This document shows positions 45,066-56,980 of a stretch of 64,000 bases of DNA, one piece after another. The notes beneath the pieces are model-generated. The model made no database searches and had not been told where the DNA came from. It was given only the letters and a program-made list of their open reading frames with translations. Origin of the DNA: Hydrogenophilales bacterium 28-61-23. GTDB taxonomy: Bacteria > Pseudomonadota > Gammaproteobacteria > Burkholderiales > Thiobacillaceae. The stretch is from the NCBI GenBank assembly GCA_002281555.1, contig NCGJ01000003.1, positions 310,001 through 374,000 on the forward strand, in the 5' to 3' direction. A program made the translations under genes and the position numbers. Each line of letters begins with the position of its first letter. Positions within the stretch are counted from its first letter, which is position 1.

Positions 45066-46208
45066 CTACTTGAACATCAACAGAATATTGTCCCAGCCGC
45101 GCCCGAGCATGCCGGCAACCGGGACGTTCTCCAGCGCCAGCAAGGGATAGTCGCCCACCGGCGCGCCATCGAGCGACAAGCGCAAGGTGCCGACCCGCTG
45201 GCCGCGCGAAACCGGGGCCAACAAGGGTTGCTGGAATATCAATTGCGCCTGGATGCGCTTGCCGGTTCCGCGTGGCACGGTGACGTAAAAATCGCTCGGG
45301 AAACCGGCTTTGAATTCACTGGTTTTGCCCTTGTACAAACGCAGGCTGGAGACAGTATGGTTGGCCGGATAGAGCTTTACCGTTTCGAAAAACTGGAAAC
45401 CGTAGTTGAGCAGTTTCTGGCTTTCCATGGCGCGCGCGGCATCGGATTTCGCGCCCAGCACGACCGACAGCAGGCGCCGGTTATCCCGCTTCGCCGAGGC
45501 GATCAAACAGTAGCCGGCGCTATCGGTATGTCCGGTTTTGACGCCATCGACGCTGGGGTCGATGAACAGCAGACGATTGCGGTTGGGCTGGGTGATCCGG
45601 TTGTAGCTGAATTCTTTCAGCGAGTAGATTTTGTAGAACTCGGGGAAATCGCGAATCAAGGCCGAGCTCAGGGTGGCGAGATCGCGCGCCGTTGTGATGT
45701 GCTGGGGATGCGGCAGTCCAGTCGAATTGACGTAATGGGTTGCGCGCATGCCCAGTTTTTTCGCCATGCCGTTCATCATCGCGGCGAAGCTTTCCTCGGA
45801 GCCGGCGATGGCTTCGGCCAGAACGATGCAGGCGTCGTTGCCGGACTGCACGATCATGCCTTTGAGCAGGTTTTCCACAGTGGCGGGGTTTTTCGGTTCC
45901 ACGAACATGCGCGAACCTTCGGCACGCCAGGCTTTCTCGGAGACCGGCAAGGTCTGCTCGAGTGTCAACCGCCCTTCCTTGATGGCGCTGAAGGCAAGGT
46001 AGGCCGTCATCAATTTGGTCAGCGAGGCGGGCTCGACCTTGGTGTCGGGATTTTTTTGCGCCAGCGGCAGGCCGCTTGCGCTGTCGATCAGCAGCCAGGC
46101 GCGCGCTTCTATCTGTGGCGCGGGCGGAACCGGTAGCGTTGCGCGCGCGGGCAGCGTGACGCCGAGAAACAACAATAGGGAAAATAACGATGAGAACAGC
46201 AAGTGCAT
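45066..46208 (-). CDS. dacC: D-alanyl-D-alanine carboxypeptidase (PBP5/6 type)
   Basis: A 380-residue penicillin-binding protein that removes the terminal D-Ala of peptidoglycan pentapeptides. Signal peptide 1-23; active-site triad SLTK (Ser62-Lys65), SGN in VQSGNDAC, and KTG in DGVKTGHTDSAG. A C-terminal PBP5 beta domain and a final amphipathic helix (NILLMFK end) would attach it to the periplasmic face of the inner membrane. It may equally be labelled dacA. Sits 44 bp after rlpA. Confidence 0.94.
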   Translation of the reverse strand: MHLLFSSLFSLLLFLGVTLPARATLPVPPAPQIEARAWLLIDSASGLPLAQKNPDTKVEPASLTKLMTAYLAFSAIKEGRLTLEQTLPVSEKAWRAEGSRMFVEPKNPATVENLLKGMIVQSGNDACIVLAEAIAGSEESFAAMMNGMAKKLGMRATHYVNSTGLPHPQHITTARDLATLSSALIRDFPEFYKIYSLKEFSYNRITQPNRNRLLFIDPSVDGVKTGHTDSAGYCLIASAKRDNRRLLSVVLGAKSDAARAMESQKLLNYGFQFFETVKLYPANHTVSSLRLYKGKTSEFKAGFPSDFYVTVPRGTGKRIQAQLIFQQPLLAPVSRGQRVGTLRLSLDGAPVGDYPLLALENVPVAGMLGRGWDNILLMFK

Positions 46209-46252
46209 GTCGAAAACTCGATTCGGCGAGAGATGTTTCAGAAAGAAGTGCT

Positions 46253-47554
46253 TCAGTAAGAAACGCGATACGGCTTGACGCCGAAGTCCTGCTGATAAGC
46301 CTGCGCGATGACCTCGGCCGCGGCTGGCGTGGTAAACGGCCCGGCCTGGAGTTTGTAAAGCTTGCCGGTGTTGACCTGATTCAGGCCCGGCAGTTCATTG
46401 CCAAAGCGCGTTTTGACACGATTCGACAGCGCTTCCGCCGCGCTCGGGCTGGAGACGGCGGCCAGTTGCAGATACAAACCAGGGGCGATGGCGTTCTCGG
46501 CGGCGGCTGAGGTCACGGCGGGCGCGGTCGTTGCCAGCGTATTCGCCGGCGCCTCCGCGATCACTTTGAACGCCTTGATGCCCATATCCTGGTGCAGCAA
46601 CTTCGCGCTCTGGTCGGCCGACTCGGCATTGGCAAAAGGTCCGGCATGGATCTTGTGCAGTCCATTGATCTCGAAACGCATGACGCCAGGCAATGTTTGC
46701 GAGAGTTTGGCCGTCACCCGGGCCAGGACAGCCTCCGCCGTGGCCGGATTGGTGAATGCGCCTAGTTGCAGATAAATCGCTTTTCCTGGTGTCATGGCGG
46801 GGGATTCCGGCTTCGCGACGATCTCCGCCGGGCTGATCGGAGCGGGAATGATGTCCTCTTCCGAGCGCGCCGCGAACGATGTCGGCGCGTCGCCCGGCTC
46901 AACCAGCTCGACCTCGACCGGAGTGACTTTTTTCAGGATATCCAGCTTGTATGCGGCGGTGTAGGACAAATCGATGATGCGGCCGGGGTGGAACGGGCCG
47001 CGGTCGTTGACGCGGACGATGACGCTTTTGCCGCTTTCCATGTTGGTCACGCGCGCGTAGCTGGGCAATGGCAACGTCGGGTGGGCGGCGCTCATGGCAT
47101 ACATGTCGTACGGTTCGCCTATGGCGGTGGAGTTGCCGTGGAACTTGCGGCCGTACCATGAGGCCAGCCCGCGCGCCTTGTATTCGGCATTTTCGGCCAG
47201 TGGAATGTATCGATTGCCCAGCACCTTGTATGCATTGTTCGCATAGGGATGGCGAGCTTCCTTCTTCGGTACGGCATCGGGAATTTGAGCGAGATTGTCG
47301 GGTGGGTTCGCGCCGGGGCCATCGTTCTTGTAATAACCGCCGCCGACATAAGGCGGTGTGACCGGCTTGGACGCATCGGCCTGAGCATTGGGTTTTGTCG
47401 TGCCGTCCGCGCTTTTTGGATTCACATTGGCGCAACCGGACAAGGTCAGTCCGAGGGCAAAACTGACGGCCAGGGCAAGTAACGCGGGATCGGGCAATCC
47501 GGCTTTAGGCAATGCCGCTTGCGGCAACGAGAGTATCGGATGGCGAATTTTCAT
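46253..47554 (-). CDS. rlpA: RlpA lytic transglycosylase lipoprotein with two SPOR domains
   Basis: The 433-residue lipoprotein has a lipobox LSGC and a double-psi beta-barrel (about 125-215; RGLASWYGRKFHG, VRVNDRGPF with the catalytic Asp, IDLSYTAA). Two C-terminal SPOR domains follow (about 267-345, starting IYLQLGAFTNP, and 360-433, starting LYLQLAAVSSP). SPOR domains bind denuded glycan at septa. The usual RlpA has one. It cleaves naked glycan strands; the neighbouring dacC, rodA and mrdA act on the same sacculus. Confidence 0.93.
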   Translation of the reverse strand: MKIRHPILSLPQAALPKAGLPDPALLALAVSFALGLTLSGCANVNPKSADGTTKPNAQADASKPVTPPYVGGGYYKNDGPGANPPDNLAQIPDAVPKKEARHPYANNAYKVLGNRYIPLAENAEYKARGLASWYGRKFHGNSTAIGEPYDMYAMSAAHPTLPLPSYARVTNMESGKSVIVRVNDRGPFHPGRIIDLSYTAAYKLDILKKVTPVEVELVEPGDAPTSFAARSEEDIIPAPISPAEIVAKPESPAMTPGKAIYLQLGAFTNPATAEAVLARVTAKLSQTLPGVMRFEINGLHKIHAGPFANAESADQSAKLLHQDMGIKAFKVIAEAPANTLATTAPAVTSAAAENAIAPGLYLQLAAVSSPSAAEALSNRVKTRFGNELPGLNQVNTGKLYKLQAGPFTTPAAAEVIAQAYQQDFGVKPYRVSY

Positions 47555-47614
47555 TAAGCGCCCCTTCCTTCTTAAAAAAAGGTGAGAAAGCGCTGCAAGT
47601 GTAGCTCGTATGCG

Positions 47615-48712
47615 CTATGTTTTTACAAGCTTTTTATGGGTCGCCAAGCTCATTACGATACCGAATCCGGTGAGTACGGTCAGCATGGATGTGCCGCCGT
47701 AGCTGACCAGTGGCAGGGGAACGCCCACCACCGGCAGAATGCCGGACACCATGCCCATGTTGACGAAGGCGTAAGTAAAGAAAGTCAGCACGATGGCGCC
47801 GGATAGCAGACGCCCGAACAGCGACGGCGCGCCCGCCGCAAGTTGTAAGCCGCGCCAGATGATGGCGGCGTAGATCAGCAGCAGAAACAGGTTGCCGATC
47901 AGGCCAAATTCCTCCGAGAACACCGCGAAGATGAAATCCGTGCTGCGCTCGGGCAGGAAGTCGAGATGCGTCTGGGTGCCGGCCATCCAGCCTTTTCCGG
48001 TCAGGCCGCCGGAACCGACCGCGATGGTGGACTGGATGATGTGATAACCGGCGCCGAGCGGGTCCGAGGCCGGGTCGATCAGTGTCCGGACGCGCTGCTG
48101 TTGGTAATCGTGCAGCAAATAATTCCAGGCCAATGGCAGCGCGGCGCCTACCGCCGCGGCCGCGCCAATCAGGACTTTCCAGGGCAGGCCGCCCAGAAAA
48201 AGAACGTAAAAACCGGACGCGGCGATCAACAGAGAGGTGCCCAGATCGGGTTGTTTGGCGATGAGGCCGACCGGCAGCACGAGCAACAGCGCGGCCACGA
48301 TGTAATCGCGGCCGCGCAGGGTTTCCTGTTTGTAGTGGAAGTACCAGGCCAGCATCATCGGGGCGGCCAGCCGCATCAGTTCGGACGGCTGGATGCGCGT
48401 GATGCCGAGTTCGAGCCAGCGTCGCGAGCCATTCACCACGATGCCGAACAAGGCCACGCCGAGCAGCAATGACAGTCCGACGATGTAGACCGGCAAGGTG
48501 AACTGCATCAGCCGTTGCGGCGGGATGTGCGAAGCCAGCAACATGGCCGTCAGCGCCACGCCGATGTTGGTGAGGTGGGAGACCAGACGTTCGCTGTTTT
48601 CGCCGACGGCGCTGAAAACAACGACCGTGCTGACCAGAAGCAGCAGCGCCAACAGGCCCAGCAGAGGGCCGTCGAGGTGACTGAAGAGCGGTTTTAAAAA
48701 ACGCAGAATCAT
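47615..48712 (-). CDS. rodA: Rod-shape peptidoglycan glycosyltransferase RodA
   Basis: The 365-residue SEDS membrane protein polymerises lipid II during elongation with PBP2. Motifs: NGSRRWLELG, IQPSELMRLAAPM, LLIAKQPDLGTSLL-type segment, and DFIFAVFSEEFGLIGN. Ten helices. ATG start overlaps the mrdA stop by 4 nt (ATGA), showing coupling with its partner. Confidence 0.96.
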   Translation of the reverse strand: MILRFLKPLFSHLDGPLLGLLALLLLVSTVVVFSAVGENSERLVSHLTNIGVALTAMLLASHIPPQRLMQFTLPVYIVGLSLLLGVALFGIVVNGSRRWLELGITRIQPSELMRLAAPMMLAWYFHYKQETLRGRDYIVAALLLVLPVGLIAKQPDLGTSLLIAASGFYVLFLGGLPWKVLIGAAAAVGAALPLAWNYLLHDYQQQRVRTLIDPASDPLGAGYHIIQSTIAVGSGGLTGKGWMAGTQTHLDFLPERSTDFIFAVFSEEFGLIGNLFLLLIYAAIIWRGLQLAAGAPSLFGRLLSGAIVLTFFTYAFVNMGMVSGILPVVGVPLPLVSYGGTSMLTVLTGFGIVMSLATHKKLVKT

Positions 48713-50679
48713 TGCGGGATAACCTCGGTTATGGCGGTGTCTGCGGAGTGCGGTTCCTCGACCGGGCCATGATCCTCGACTTCGTCCGGAGCCGGCGTCG
48801 CTTCGGGTTCCGCCGGCGCCAATACCTTGGGCAGTTTGCCGAGCAACCAGTAGTCGATAACTTTGCGCGCGATAGGCGCGGCGGTCGATCCGCCATGGCC
48901 GCCGTTTTCGACCATGACGGCGACGACGATCTTGGGGTTATCCGCCGGCGCGAATGCAATGAACAAAGCGTGATCCCGGTTCCGCGCCGACACCTGGCTC
49001 TCCACATATTTCGCGCCCTGCTTGATGCCGACGACCTGCGCCGTGCCGGTCTTGCCGGCAAACAGATAAGGCGTGTTGGCTCCGGCGATGGATGCGGTGC
49101 CGCCCGGGCGGGTTACGTCCACCATCGCCTCCTTGACCAGTCGCAGGAACGCCGGGGTGAGTTTGATGCGTTCCATGGCTTGGGGCGCGGCATAACCCAT
49201 CTTGCCCGTGGCCGCGTCGCGCCAGGCGCGGATCAACTGCGGTTTGTAGACGATGCCGTCGTTGGCAATGGCCATGGTCGCGACGGCCAGCTGCATCGGC
49301 GTCGTCAGTACATAGCCTTGGCCGATGCCCGCCACCACGGTTTCGCCCGGCCACCAGGGTTGTTTGAAGCGCCTTTTCTTCCATTCCGGTGTCGGCAGCA
49401 GGCCGGACAATTCGCCATCCAGATCGATGCCGGTTTTTCTGCCGAAACCGAAATGGGACAGAAACCCGGCCATGCGCTCGATGCCCATCTGATGCGCAAG
49501 GCCATAGTAATAAGTGTCGCAAGAAATCGTGATCGAGCGCTTCAGATCGACCATGCCGTGGCCGTCTTTTTTCCAGTCCCGGTAGCGATGGCTGCTGCCG
49601 GAGAGCGCGAAATAGCCTGGATCGGAAATCGTATAACTTGGCGTGCGGACGCCGAGTTCCACGCCGGCGAGGCCCATGAACGGTTTGATCGTCGAACCTG
49701 GTGGGTAGACCCCGCGCAATGCGCGATTGACCAAGGGGCGGTCCGGGGAAGTGTTCAATTCATGCCAGGTGGCGCTATCGATGCCGTCGACAAACAGATT
49801 GGGATCGAAGCCCGGTTTGGACACCAGCGTAAGCACGCCGCCGTTGCGCGGGTCGAGCGCAACCAGCGCGCCGCGATAGTCGCCAAAAACCTCTTCCGCG
49901 ACCTGCTGCAATTTGGCATCCAGATGCAGATAGATATTGTGGCCGGCGATCGGGGCGGTGCGAGAAAGAACGCGAACCGCGCGACCGCCGGAATCCGTTT
50001 CCACCTTTTCGATGCCGGTGCGGCCATGCAGCCAGGCCTCATATCGGGCTTCGATGCCCAGTTTGCCGATGTGGTCGGTGCCCTTGTAATTCGTGTCCAG
50101 GCCTTCATCGATCAGGCGCTGCTGGTCTTTTTCGCCGATTCGACCGATGTAGCCGACCACATGCGAAAAACCGGCGCCAAGCGGATATTGGCGAAACTGG
50201 CGCGCCTTGATCTCCACGCCCGGAAATCGGTATCTATTCACGGAAAAGCGCGCGGCCTCTTCCTCGGTCAGCAGGTTGCGGATCGGGATGCTTTCAAAGT
50301 TCTTGCTTTCCGCCAGCAGCTTTTTGAAGCGCTTACGGTCGCTAGTCTCGATGGCGACGATTTCGGCCAATCGATTGACGGTGTCGTCCAGCTTGCCCGC
50401 TTTCGATGGGGTGATTTCCAGCGTGGAGGCAGAAAAGTTATGCGCCAGTACGGTGCTTTGTCGGTCGTAGATGACGCCGCGCGAAGGCGCGGCCGGGACC
50501 AGGGAGATTCGATTGCTCTCGGCCAGCGCATGGAAACGTTCGAATTGCGCAATCTGCAGCCAGACGAAACGGCTGAACAAGCCGAGAAACAGAAGTACCG
50601 CGCAGATGCCGGCAATTTCCATGCGTCGACGGTAACGCTGGAATTCCTGTTCCGGATTGATGAGGCGCAGCGTGCTCAC
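48709..50679 (-). CDS. mrdA: Penicillin-binding protein 2 (transpeptidase)
   Basis: A 656-residue class B PBP: one N-terminal membrane anchor (ICAVLLFLGLFSRFVWLQI), a pedestal domain, and a transpeptidase domain with PGSTIKPF (active-site SxxK), SCD in ITISCDTYYYG, and KTGTAQV. It crosslinks peptidoglycan made by RodA. GTG start 23 bp after mreD. The C-terminal tail is Pro/Glu-rich, about 35 residues longer than the core needs. Confidence 0.96.
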   Translation of the reverse strand: MSTLRLINPEQEFQRYRRRMEIAGICAVLLFLGLFSRFVWLQIAQFERFHALAESNRISLVPAAPSRGVIYDRQSTVLAHNFSASTLEITPSKAGKLDDTVNRLAEIVAIETSDRKRFKKLLAESKNFESIPIRNLLTEEEAARFSVNRYRFPGVEIKARQFRQYPLGAGFSHVVGYIGRIGEKDQQRLIDEGLDTNYKGTDHIGKLGIEARYEAWLHGRTGIEKVETDSGGRAVRVLSRTAPIAGHNIYLHLDAKLQQVAEEVFGDYRGALVALDPRNGGVLTLVSKPGFDPNLFVDGIDSATWHELNTSPDRPLVNRALRGVYPPGSTIKPFMGLAGVELGVRTPSYTISDPGYFALSGSSHRYRDWKKDGHGMVDLKRSITISCDTYYYGLAHQMGIERMAGFLSHFGFGRKTGIDLDGELSGLLPTPEWKKRRFKQPWWPGETVVAGIGQGYVLTTPMQLAVATMAIANDGIVYKPQLIRAWRDAATGKMGYAAPQAMERIKLTPAFLRLVKEAMVDVTRPGGTASIAGANTPYLFAGKTGTAQVVGIKQGAKYVESQVSARNRDHALFIAFAPADNPKIVVAVMVENGGHGGSTAAPIARKVIDYWLLGKLPKVLAPAEPEATPAPDEVEDHGPVEEPHSADTAITEVIPQ

Positions 50680-50702
50680 GGCAGTCGATTCACGCCGTCC
50701 GG

Positions 50703-51251
50703 TCAGCGCGAGGTTTGCTGCATCGCGGTCGCGCTCGACCTGGTGCGGCCCGTGGCGCGGTCAAACAACCAGGCCATCGGCGGCCATAGCAGCACGGCCA
50801 CCAAGCCGGCGGCCAACCAGCGCCAATCGACCGTGCCGCGCCCCAGCGCAAGGCCAAGGGTCAGCAGCAAGAGCTCCTTGCCGAGCAGAATGGGTGAAAT
50901 CTGCAGCGCCTGATGCGGGATGCTGAAGCCCTCCAGGCGTCGATGCACCAGGAGCGCGACAAAAGTCGCCGCGCAATAAACCAGCGCATTCAGGCCAAAA
51001 AAGACGCCGCGCGCGACATCGGTGAGCAGCCCGAAAACGAACGCCGCGCCCAGACCGGTCAGGCGAGGCGCATGGATGTTCCAGTACAGCAAGGCCATCA
51101 AAGTGAAATCCGGCACCAGCCAGCGGATGTCTTCCAGCCAGGGCAACAAGGTCACCCCGAAAGCGAGGCTCAGACTGCCGAAAACCTTGGTGCGCGTTGG
51201 CGGGCGGATAAGTTCGGCGCCTTGAGGCAGGAGGGGCTGCAGTGTGTTCAT
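50703..51251 (-). CDS. mreD: Rod-shape determining protein MreD
   Basis: A 182-residue membrane protein with five to six helices, of the MreD family (FTLMALLYWNIHAPR, GLGAAFVFGLLTDVARGV, GLNALVY). It links MreC to the elongation complex. ATG overlaps the mreC stop by 4 nt. Confidence 0.93.
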   Translation of the reverse strand: MNTLQPLLPQGAELIRPPTRTKVFGSLSLAFGVTLLPWLEDIRWLVPDFTLMALLYWNIHAPRLTGLGAAFVFGLLTDVARGVFFGLNALVYCAATFVALLVHRRLEGFSIPHQALQISPILLGKELLLLTLGLALGRGTVDWRWLAAGLVAVLLWPPMAWLFDRATGRTRSSATAMQQTSR

Positions 51252-52150
51252 GGCCGTTTTGAGCCCGCAACATGGGGACTAGGCGCAGCCCCGTTTTTTT
51301 CAGTCGGCGTCGGAACCGCCGTCGGAACAAGTACCGCCATATGGCGGTACTGGCCGACGCCGCCGAGCGGTTGGCAAATCGCTCGCGCGAACGGTGTGTT
51401 GCGGGGCGGTTCGGTGTTCAGGACGCGCGCCACGGGCACCCCGGCTGGATAAATGCCATCGATGCCCGAGGTATAGAGCAGATCGCCTGGGCGCAAATCG
51501 GCGTGCATATCGAGAAATCGGACTTCCAGCAGCGTATCGGAACCTTGGCCGGAAACGATGATGCGCAAGCCGTTACGTAAATTGAGCACGGGCGCCGCCT
51601 GATCTCGATCGGTCAACAGCGTCACTTCGGCGCTCCATGGGTAGACGCGCGTCACCTGGCCTACCAGGCCGGTGGCGTCGACCACCGGCAAGCCCGCGGA
51701 GACGCCATGGCTTTGGCCCCGATTGATGATGATTCTGCGCGCGAAGGGGTCGGGCGTGGTTTCGATCACCTCGCCCGCCAACAGGGTGAATCCAGGGCGT
51801 GGCGGCAAGGCGAGCAGGGCCCGCAACCGAGTGTTTTCGGCGAGCAGGGTGGCGCGGTCGCGCATTCCCGCGTCAAGCAGTTCCTGCCGTTGTATGAAAT
51901 GCCGGTTGTCGCGCGCCAACTCGGCGTGCTTGACCAGGAAGCGGCTGATGCCCTGCATCCAGTCCAGAGGCTGGGCGAGCGCGATGTGAACCGGGTGGAT
52001 CAGCGCATTCAGCCCCGCGCGTACGCCCGCCAAGGTGGCGTAACGGGCATCCAGCACCAGGAGAAGCAGGCAGAAAAAAGCATACAAACCGAAACGGAGC
52101 GGCAGCCCCATCTCCCGAACGAACAGGGGGGCGTGGGGGGTGTGGGGCAT
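51248..52150 (-). CDS. mreC: Rod-shape determining protein MreC
   Basis: A 300-residue bitopic protein: a short cytoplasmic part, one helix (FGLYAFFCLLLLVLDAR), a coiled coil (about 60-100), and the periplasmic beta domain with RIIINRGQSHGVSAGLPVV, GLVGQV and LYTSGIDGIYPAGVPVA. It bridges MreB filaments and PBP2. Located between mreB and mreD as expected. Confidence 0.95.
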   Translation of the reverse strand: MPHTPHAPLFVREMGLPLRFGLYAFFCLLLLVLDARYATLAGVRAGLNALIHPVHIALAQPLDWMQGISRFLVKHAELARDNRHFIQRQELLDAGMRDRATLLAENTRLRALLALPPRPGFTLLAGEVIETTPDPFARRIIINRGQSHGVSAGLPVVDATGLVGQVTRVYPWSAEVTLLTDRDQAAPVLNLRNGLRIIVSGQGSDTLLEVRFLDMHADLRPGDLLYTSGIDGIYPAGVPVARVLNTEPPRNTPFARAICQPLGGVGQYRHMAVLVPTAVPTPTEKNGAAPSPHVAGSKRP

Positions 52151-52207
52151 GAAATAGGCGGCGGGAGAAGGCGGGAAGGAGCATCGGCCCTCCCGCTGCT
52201 AGTCATG

Positions 52208-53671
<1,464 letters not shown>

Positions 53672-53686
53672 TCACTGTTGATCTCC

Positions 53687-55147
53687 ATGAACGCCACTCT
53701 CAAATCTCTCTCCACGACCCTCGCGGCGGGCAAAGCGTCCAGCGTCGAGTTATGCCAGGACTACCTGGCGCGCATCCAGGCGCTGAATGTTTCCCTGAAC
53801 GCTTTCATCAGCGTGGATGCCGACAAGACCCTGGCCGAAGCGCGCGCCGCCGACGCCTTGCGCGCGTCCGGCCAAGGCGGTTTGCTGACCGGCGCGCCGA
53901 TCGCCCACAAGGACATTTTCTGCGCCGAGGGCTGGCTGACCACCTGCGGCTCGAAGATGCTGTCCAACTTCATCTCGCCCTACGATGCCCACGTCATCGA
54001 GCGGTTCAAGGCCGCCGGCATGCCGTGTCTGGGCAAAACCAATATGGACGAGTTCGCGATGGGCTCGTCGAACGAAACCAGTTTTTACGGCCCGGTGCGC
54101 AACCCGTGGGATGCCGAGCGCGTGCCAGGCGGTTCGTCCGGCGGCAGCGCCGCCTGCGTGGCGGCGCGCATGGCGCCGGCGGCGACCGGCACCGATACCG
54201 GCGGCTCGATCAGACAGCCGGCCGCGCTGTGCGGCATCACCGGCCTGAAGCCGACTTACGGCGTGGTTTCGCGCTACGGCATGATCGCGTTCGCTTCTTC
54301 GCTCGACCAGGGCGGCCCGATGGCACAGACCGCCGAGGATTGCGCGTTGTTGCTCAATGTCATGGCCGGCTTCGACGCGCGCGATTCCACCAGTCTGGAG
54401 CGCCCGAAAGAGGATTACGCGCGCGGCCTGAATCAACCCTTGGCGGGATTACGCATCGGCCTGCCGCGTGAATTCTTCGGCCCCGGTCTGGTCGGCGATA
54501 CGGCGAAAGCGGTCGAGGAAGCCATCGCCCAGTTGCGCAAGCTGGGCGCCGAGACGGTGGAAGTCGGCCTGCCCAACTCCAATCTCTCGGTCGCAGCTTA
54601 TTACGTGCTGGCGCCGGCGGAAGCCTCCAGCAACCTGTCGCGTTTCGACGGCGTGCGTTACGGTTATCGCACGCCCGAGTACCGCGATCTGACCGACATG
54701 TACGAAAAGACGCGCGCCGAGGGCTTCGGCAGCGAAGTCAAACGCCGCATCATGATCGGCTCCTATGTGCTCTCGCACGGCTATTACGATGCCTACTACA
54801 TTCAGGCGCAGCGATTGCGCCGCCTGATCGCCAATGACTTCAGCGCAGCTTTCCAGCAATGCGACGTGATCCTGAGCCCGACCGCGCCGACCACCGCGTT
54901 CAAGTTGGGCGAAAAGACCGCCGACCCGGTCGAGATGTATCTGTCCGACATCTACACCATCGCCGTCAATCTGGCCGGCTTGCCCGGCATGTCGCTGCCG
55001 TGCGGTTTCGATGCGCGCGGTCTGCCGATCGGCCTGCAGTTGATCGGCAATTATTTCGACGAGGCCAGAATGCTGGGTGTGGCGCATCAATATCAACTGG
55101 CGACCGACTGGCACCAGCGGCGGCCGGCAATGGAGGGAGACGCATGA
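53687..55147 (+). CDS. gatA: Asp-tRNA(Asn)/Glu-tRNA(Gln) amidotransferase subunit A
   Basis: The 486-residue amidase releases ammonia from glutamine. The Ser-cisSer-Lys triad is visible as Lys in PIAHKDIF and serines in [10 protein letters not shown] and [14 protein letters not shown] at 53687; a TTG three codons upstream is ignored. The stop overlaps the start of the next small gene by 4 nt (ATGA). Its product makes Gln-tRNA or Asn-tRNA by transamidation. Confidence 0.96.
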   Translation: MNATLKSLSTTLAAGKASSVELCQDYLARIQALNVSLNAFISVDADKTLAEARAADALRASGQGGLLTGAPIAHKDIFCAEGWLTTCGSKMLSNFISPYDAHVIERFKAAGMPCLGKTNMDEFAMGSSNETSFYGPVRNPWDAERVPGGSSGGSAACVAARMAPAATGTDTGGSIRQPAALCGITGLKPTYGVVSRYGMIAFASSLDQGGPMAQTAEDCALLLNVMAGFDARDSTSLERPKEDYARGLNQPLAGLRIGLPREFFGPGLVGDTAKAVEEAIAQLRKLGAETVEVGLPNSNLSVAAYYVLAPAEASSNLSRFDGVRYGYRTPEYRDLTDMYEKTRAEGFGSEVKRRIMIGSYVLSHGYYDAYYIQAQRLRRLIANDFSAAFQQCDVILSPTAPTTAFKLGEKTADPVEMYLSDIYTIAVNLAGLPGMSLPCGFDARGLPIGLQLIGNYFDEARMLGVAHQYQLATDWHQRRPAMEGDA

Positions 55148-55479
55148 TCGGAGACATGACTCTGCGTTACAGCAAGGAGCAACTGCACCAGATAACCGAA
55201 CAGGCGATGATTTACATGTGCGCCTGTCCCGCCCAGGTGGCTGGGCAGCTCATGGCGCTGCGTGAACTGTATGGCTACCAGCGGAACTGTTCGAACAAGG
55301 CGTCGGTGATGGGACAGGTGCATCAACGTATCGCGCAGGCGACTCGCCTGGCTCACGCCGAATTGGAAAGTTGCCTGGACGATGTCCTGGCTTTGGAAGG
55401 TTGGGACAAGGCCACGTTGACCATGCCGGAAGGATTGCGCCAGTTGCGCAATCAACTGATCGAGAGTGGACCGGATTGA
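55144..55479 (+). CDS. Small conserved-looking protein between gatA and gatB
   Basis: A 111-residue protein read from the ATG at 55144, overlapping the gatA stop as ATGA and preceded by GAGGGAG. It is predicted to be all-helical and cytoplasmic, with [28 protein letters not shown] and a C-terminal [11 protein letters not shown]. Four cysteines (three clustered near residues 20-45) are notable. I do not recognise the family. Coupling to gatA and position before gatB suggest a role tied to the transamidation complex or simple co-expression; 52 bp separate it from gatB. Confidence 0.75.
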   Translation: MIGDMTLRYSKEQLHQITEQAMIYMCACPAQVAGQLMALRELYGYQRNCSNKASVMGQVHQRIAQATRLAHAELESCLDDVLALEGWDKATLTMPEGLRQLRNQLIESGPD

Positions 55480-55531
55480 GCCGGATTGAGCCAGATTCGG
55501 CATTGCTGCCGCGTAATACAGGATAGTGAAT

Positions 55532-56980
55532 ATGCAATGGGAAACCGTCATCGGGCTGGAAGTGCATACCCAGCTCACCACGCAATCGAAAATCTTCTCC
55601 GGCGCGTCCATCGCGTTCGGCGCCGCGCCCAACACCCAGGCCTGCCAGGTCGACATCGCCCTGCCCGGCGTGTTGCCGGTGCTGAACAAGGGCGCGGTGG
55701 AACGCGGCATCCGCTTCGGCCTGGCGATCGGCGCCAAGCTGAACCGGATCAACAGTTTCGACCGCAAGAATTACTTTTATCCCGACCTGCCCAAGGGCTA
55801 TCAGATCAGCCAGTTCGCGTTGCCCATCGTCGAGGGCGGCGAGCTGACGGTGCAGGTGGGTGACGCAGAAAAGACAATACGCATCACCCGCGCCCACCTG
55901 GAAGAAGACGCCGGCAAGTCGCTGCATGAAGATTTTCACGGCATGACCGGTATCGACCTCAACCGCGCCGGTACGCCGCTGCTCGAAATCGTGTCCGAGC
56001 CGGACATGCGTTCGGCCAAGGAGGCGGTGGCCTATGCCAAGGCACTGCACACGCTGGTGACCTGGATCGGCATCTGCGACGGCAACATGCAGGAAGGCAG
56101 TTTCCGGGTCGACGCCAACGTCTCGGTGCGGCCGGTCGGACAGAAAGAATTCGGCACCCGGCGCGAGATCAAGAATCTCAACTCGTTCCGTTTCATGGAG
56201 CAGGCGATCAACTACGAAATTCGCTGGCAGATCGAGCAGATCGAGGACGGCCACAAGATTCAGCAGGCCACCGTGTTGTTCGACCCGGATAAATGCGAGA
56301 CGCGCGCCATGCGCAGCAAGGAAGACGCGCACGACTACCGTTATTTCCCCGATCCAGACCTGCTGCCGGTGCAGCTGGATGAGGACTGGATCGAGCAGGT
56401 GCGCGCCGGTCTGCCCGAGTTGCCGCAACAGAAGCAGGCGCGCTATCAAGGCGAATGGAATCTGTCCGCCTACGACGCCGCCACGCTGACCGGTTCACGC
56501 GCATTGGCCGACTACTTCGAAGCCGTGGTGGCCGGGTTGACCAAACCCGATCCGAAGCTGGCTGCCAACTGGGTGATGGGCGACTTGTCGGCCACGTTGA
56601 ACAAGGACAATCTGGACATCGCCGACAGTCGGATTTCCGCCGCGCAACTGGCCGGTCTGTTGGCGCGGATTCAGGATGGCACGCTGTCCGGCAAGCTGGC
56701 CAAGCAGGTATTTGAGGCAATGTGGGCAGGCGAGGCTGAAGGTGACAATGCCGCCGACGCCATCATCGAAGCCCGTGGTCTGAAGCAGGTCTCCGACAGC
56801 GGCGAGATCGAGAAGATCATCGACGAAGTCATGGCGGCAAACGCCAAGTCGGTCGAGGAATTCCGTTCCGGCAAGGAAAAGGCGTTCAACGCGCTGGTCG
56901 GCCAGGTCATGAAAGCCAGCAAGGGCAAGGCCAATCCGCAACAGGTCAATGACCTGCTGCGGCAGAAACTCAACGCATAA
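55532..56980 (+). CDS. gatB: Asp-tRNA(Asn)/Glu-tRNA(Gln) amidotransferase subunit B
   Basis: The 482-residue kinase subunit activates the misacylated t[33 protein letters not shown] and a helical-cradle/YqeY C-terminal tail are diagnostic. ATG at 55532 has AGGA at proper spacing; a GTG two codons earlier does not. Its end overlaps the convergent DUF4124 gene by 11 bp. Confidence 0.96.
   Translation: MQWETVIGLEVHTQLTTQSKIFSGASIAFGAAPNTQACQVDIALPGVLPVLNKGAVERGIRFGLAIGAKLNRINSFDRKNYFYPDLPKGYQISQFALPIVEGGELTVQVGDAEKTIRITRAHLEEDAGKSLHEDFHGMTGIDLNRAGTPLLEIVSEPDMRSAKEAVAYAKALHTLVTWIGICDGNMQEGSFRVDANVSVRPVGQKEFGTRREIKNLNSFRFMEQAINYEIRWQIEQIEDGHKIQQATVLFDPDKCETRAMRSKEDAHDYRYFPDPDLLPVQLDEDWIEQVRAGLPELPQQKQARYQGEWNLSAYDAATLTGSRALADYFEAVVAGLTKPDPKLAANWVMGDLSATLNKDNLDIADSRISAAQLAGLLARIQDGTLSGKLAKQVFEAMWAGEAEGDNAADAIIEARGLKQVSDSGEIEKIIDEVMAANAKSVEEFRSGKEKAFNALVGQVMKASKGKANPQQVNDLLRQKLNA

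Noticed and set aside
48712-50913. Long rightward open frame over mrdA
   Set aside because: Antisense shadow of mrdA, whose motifs and operon context are unambiguous.
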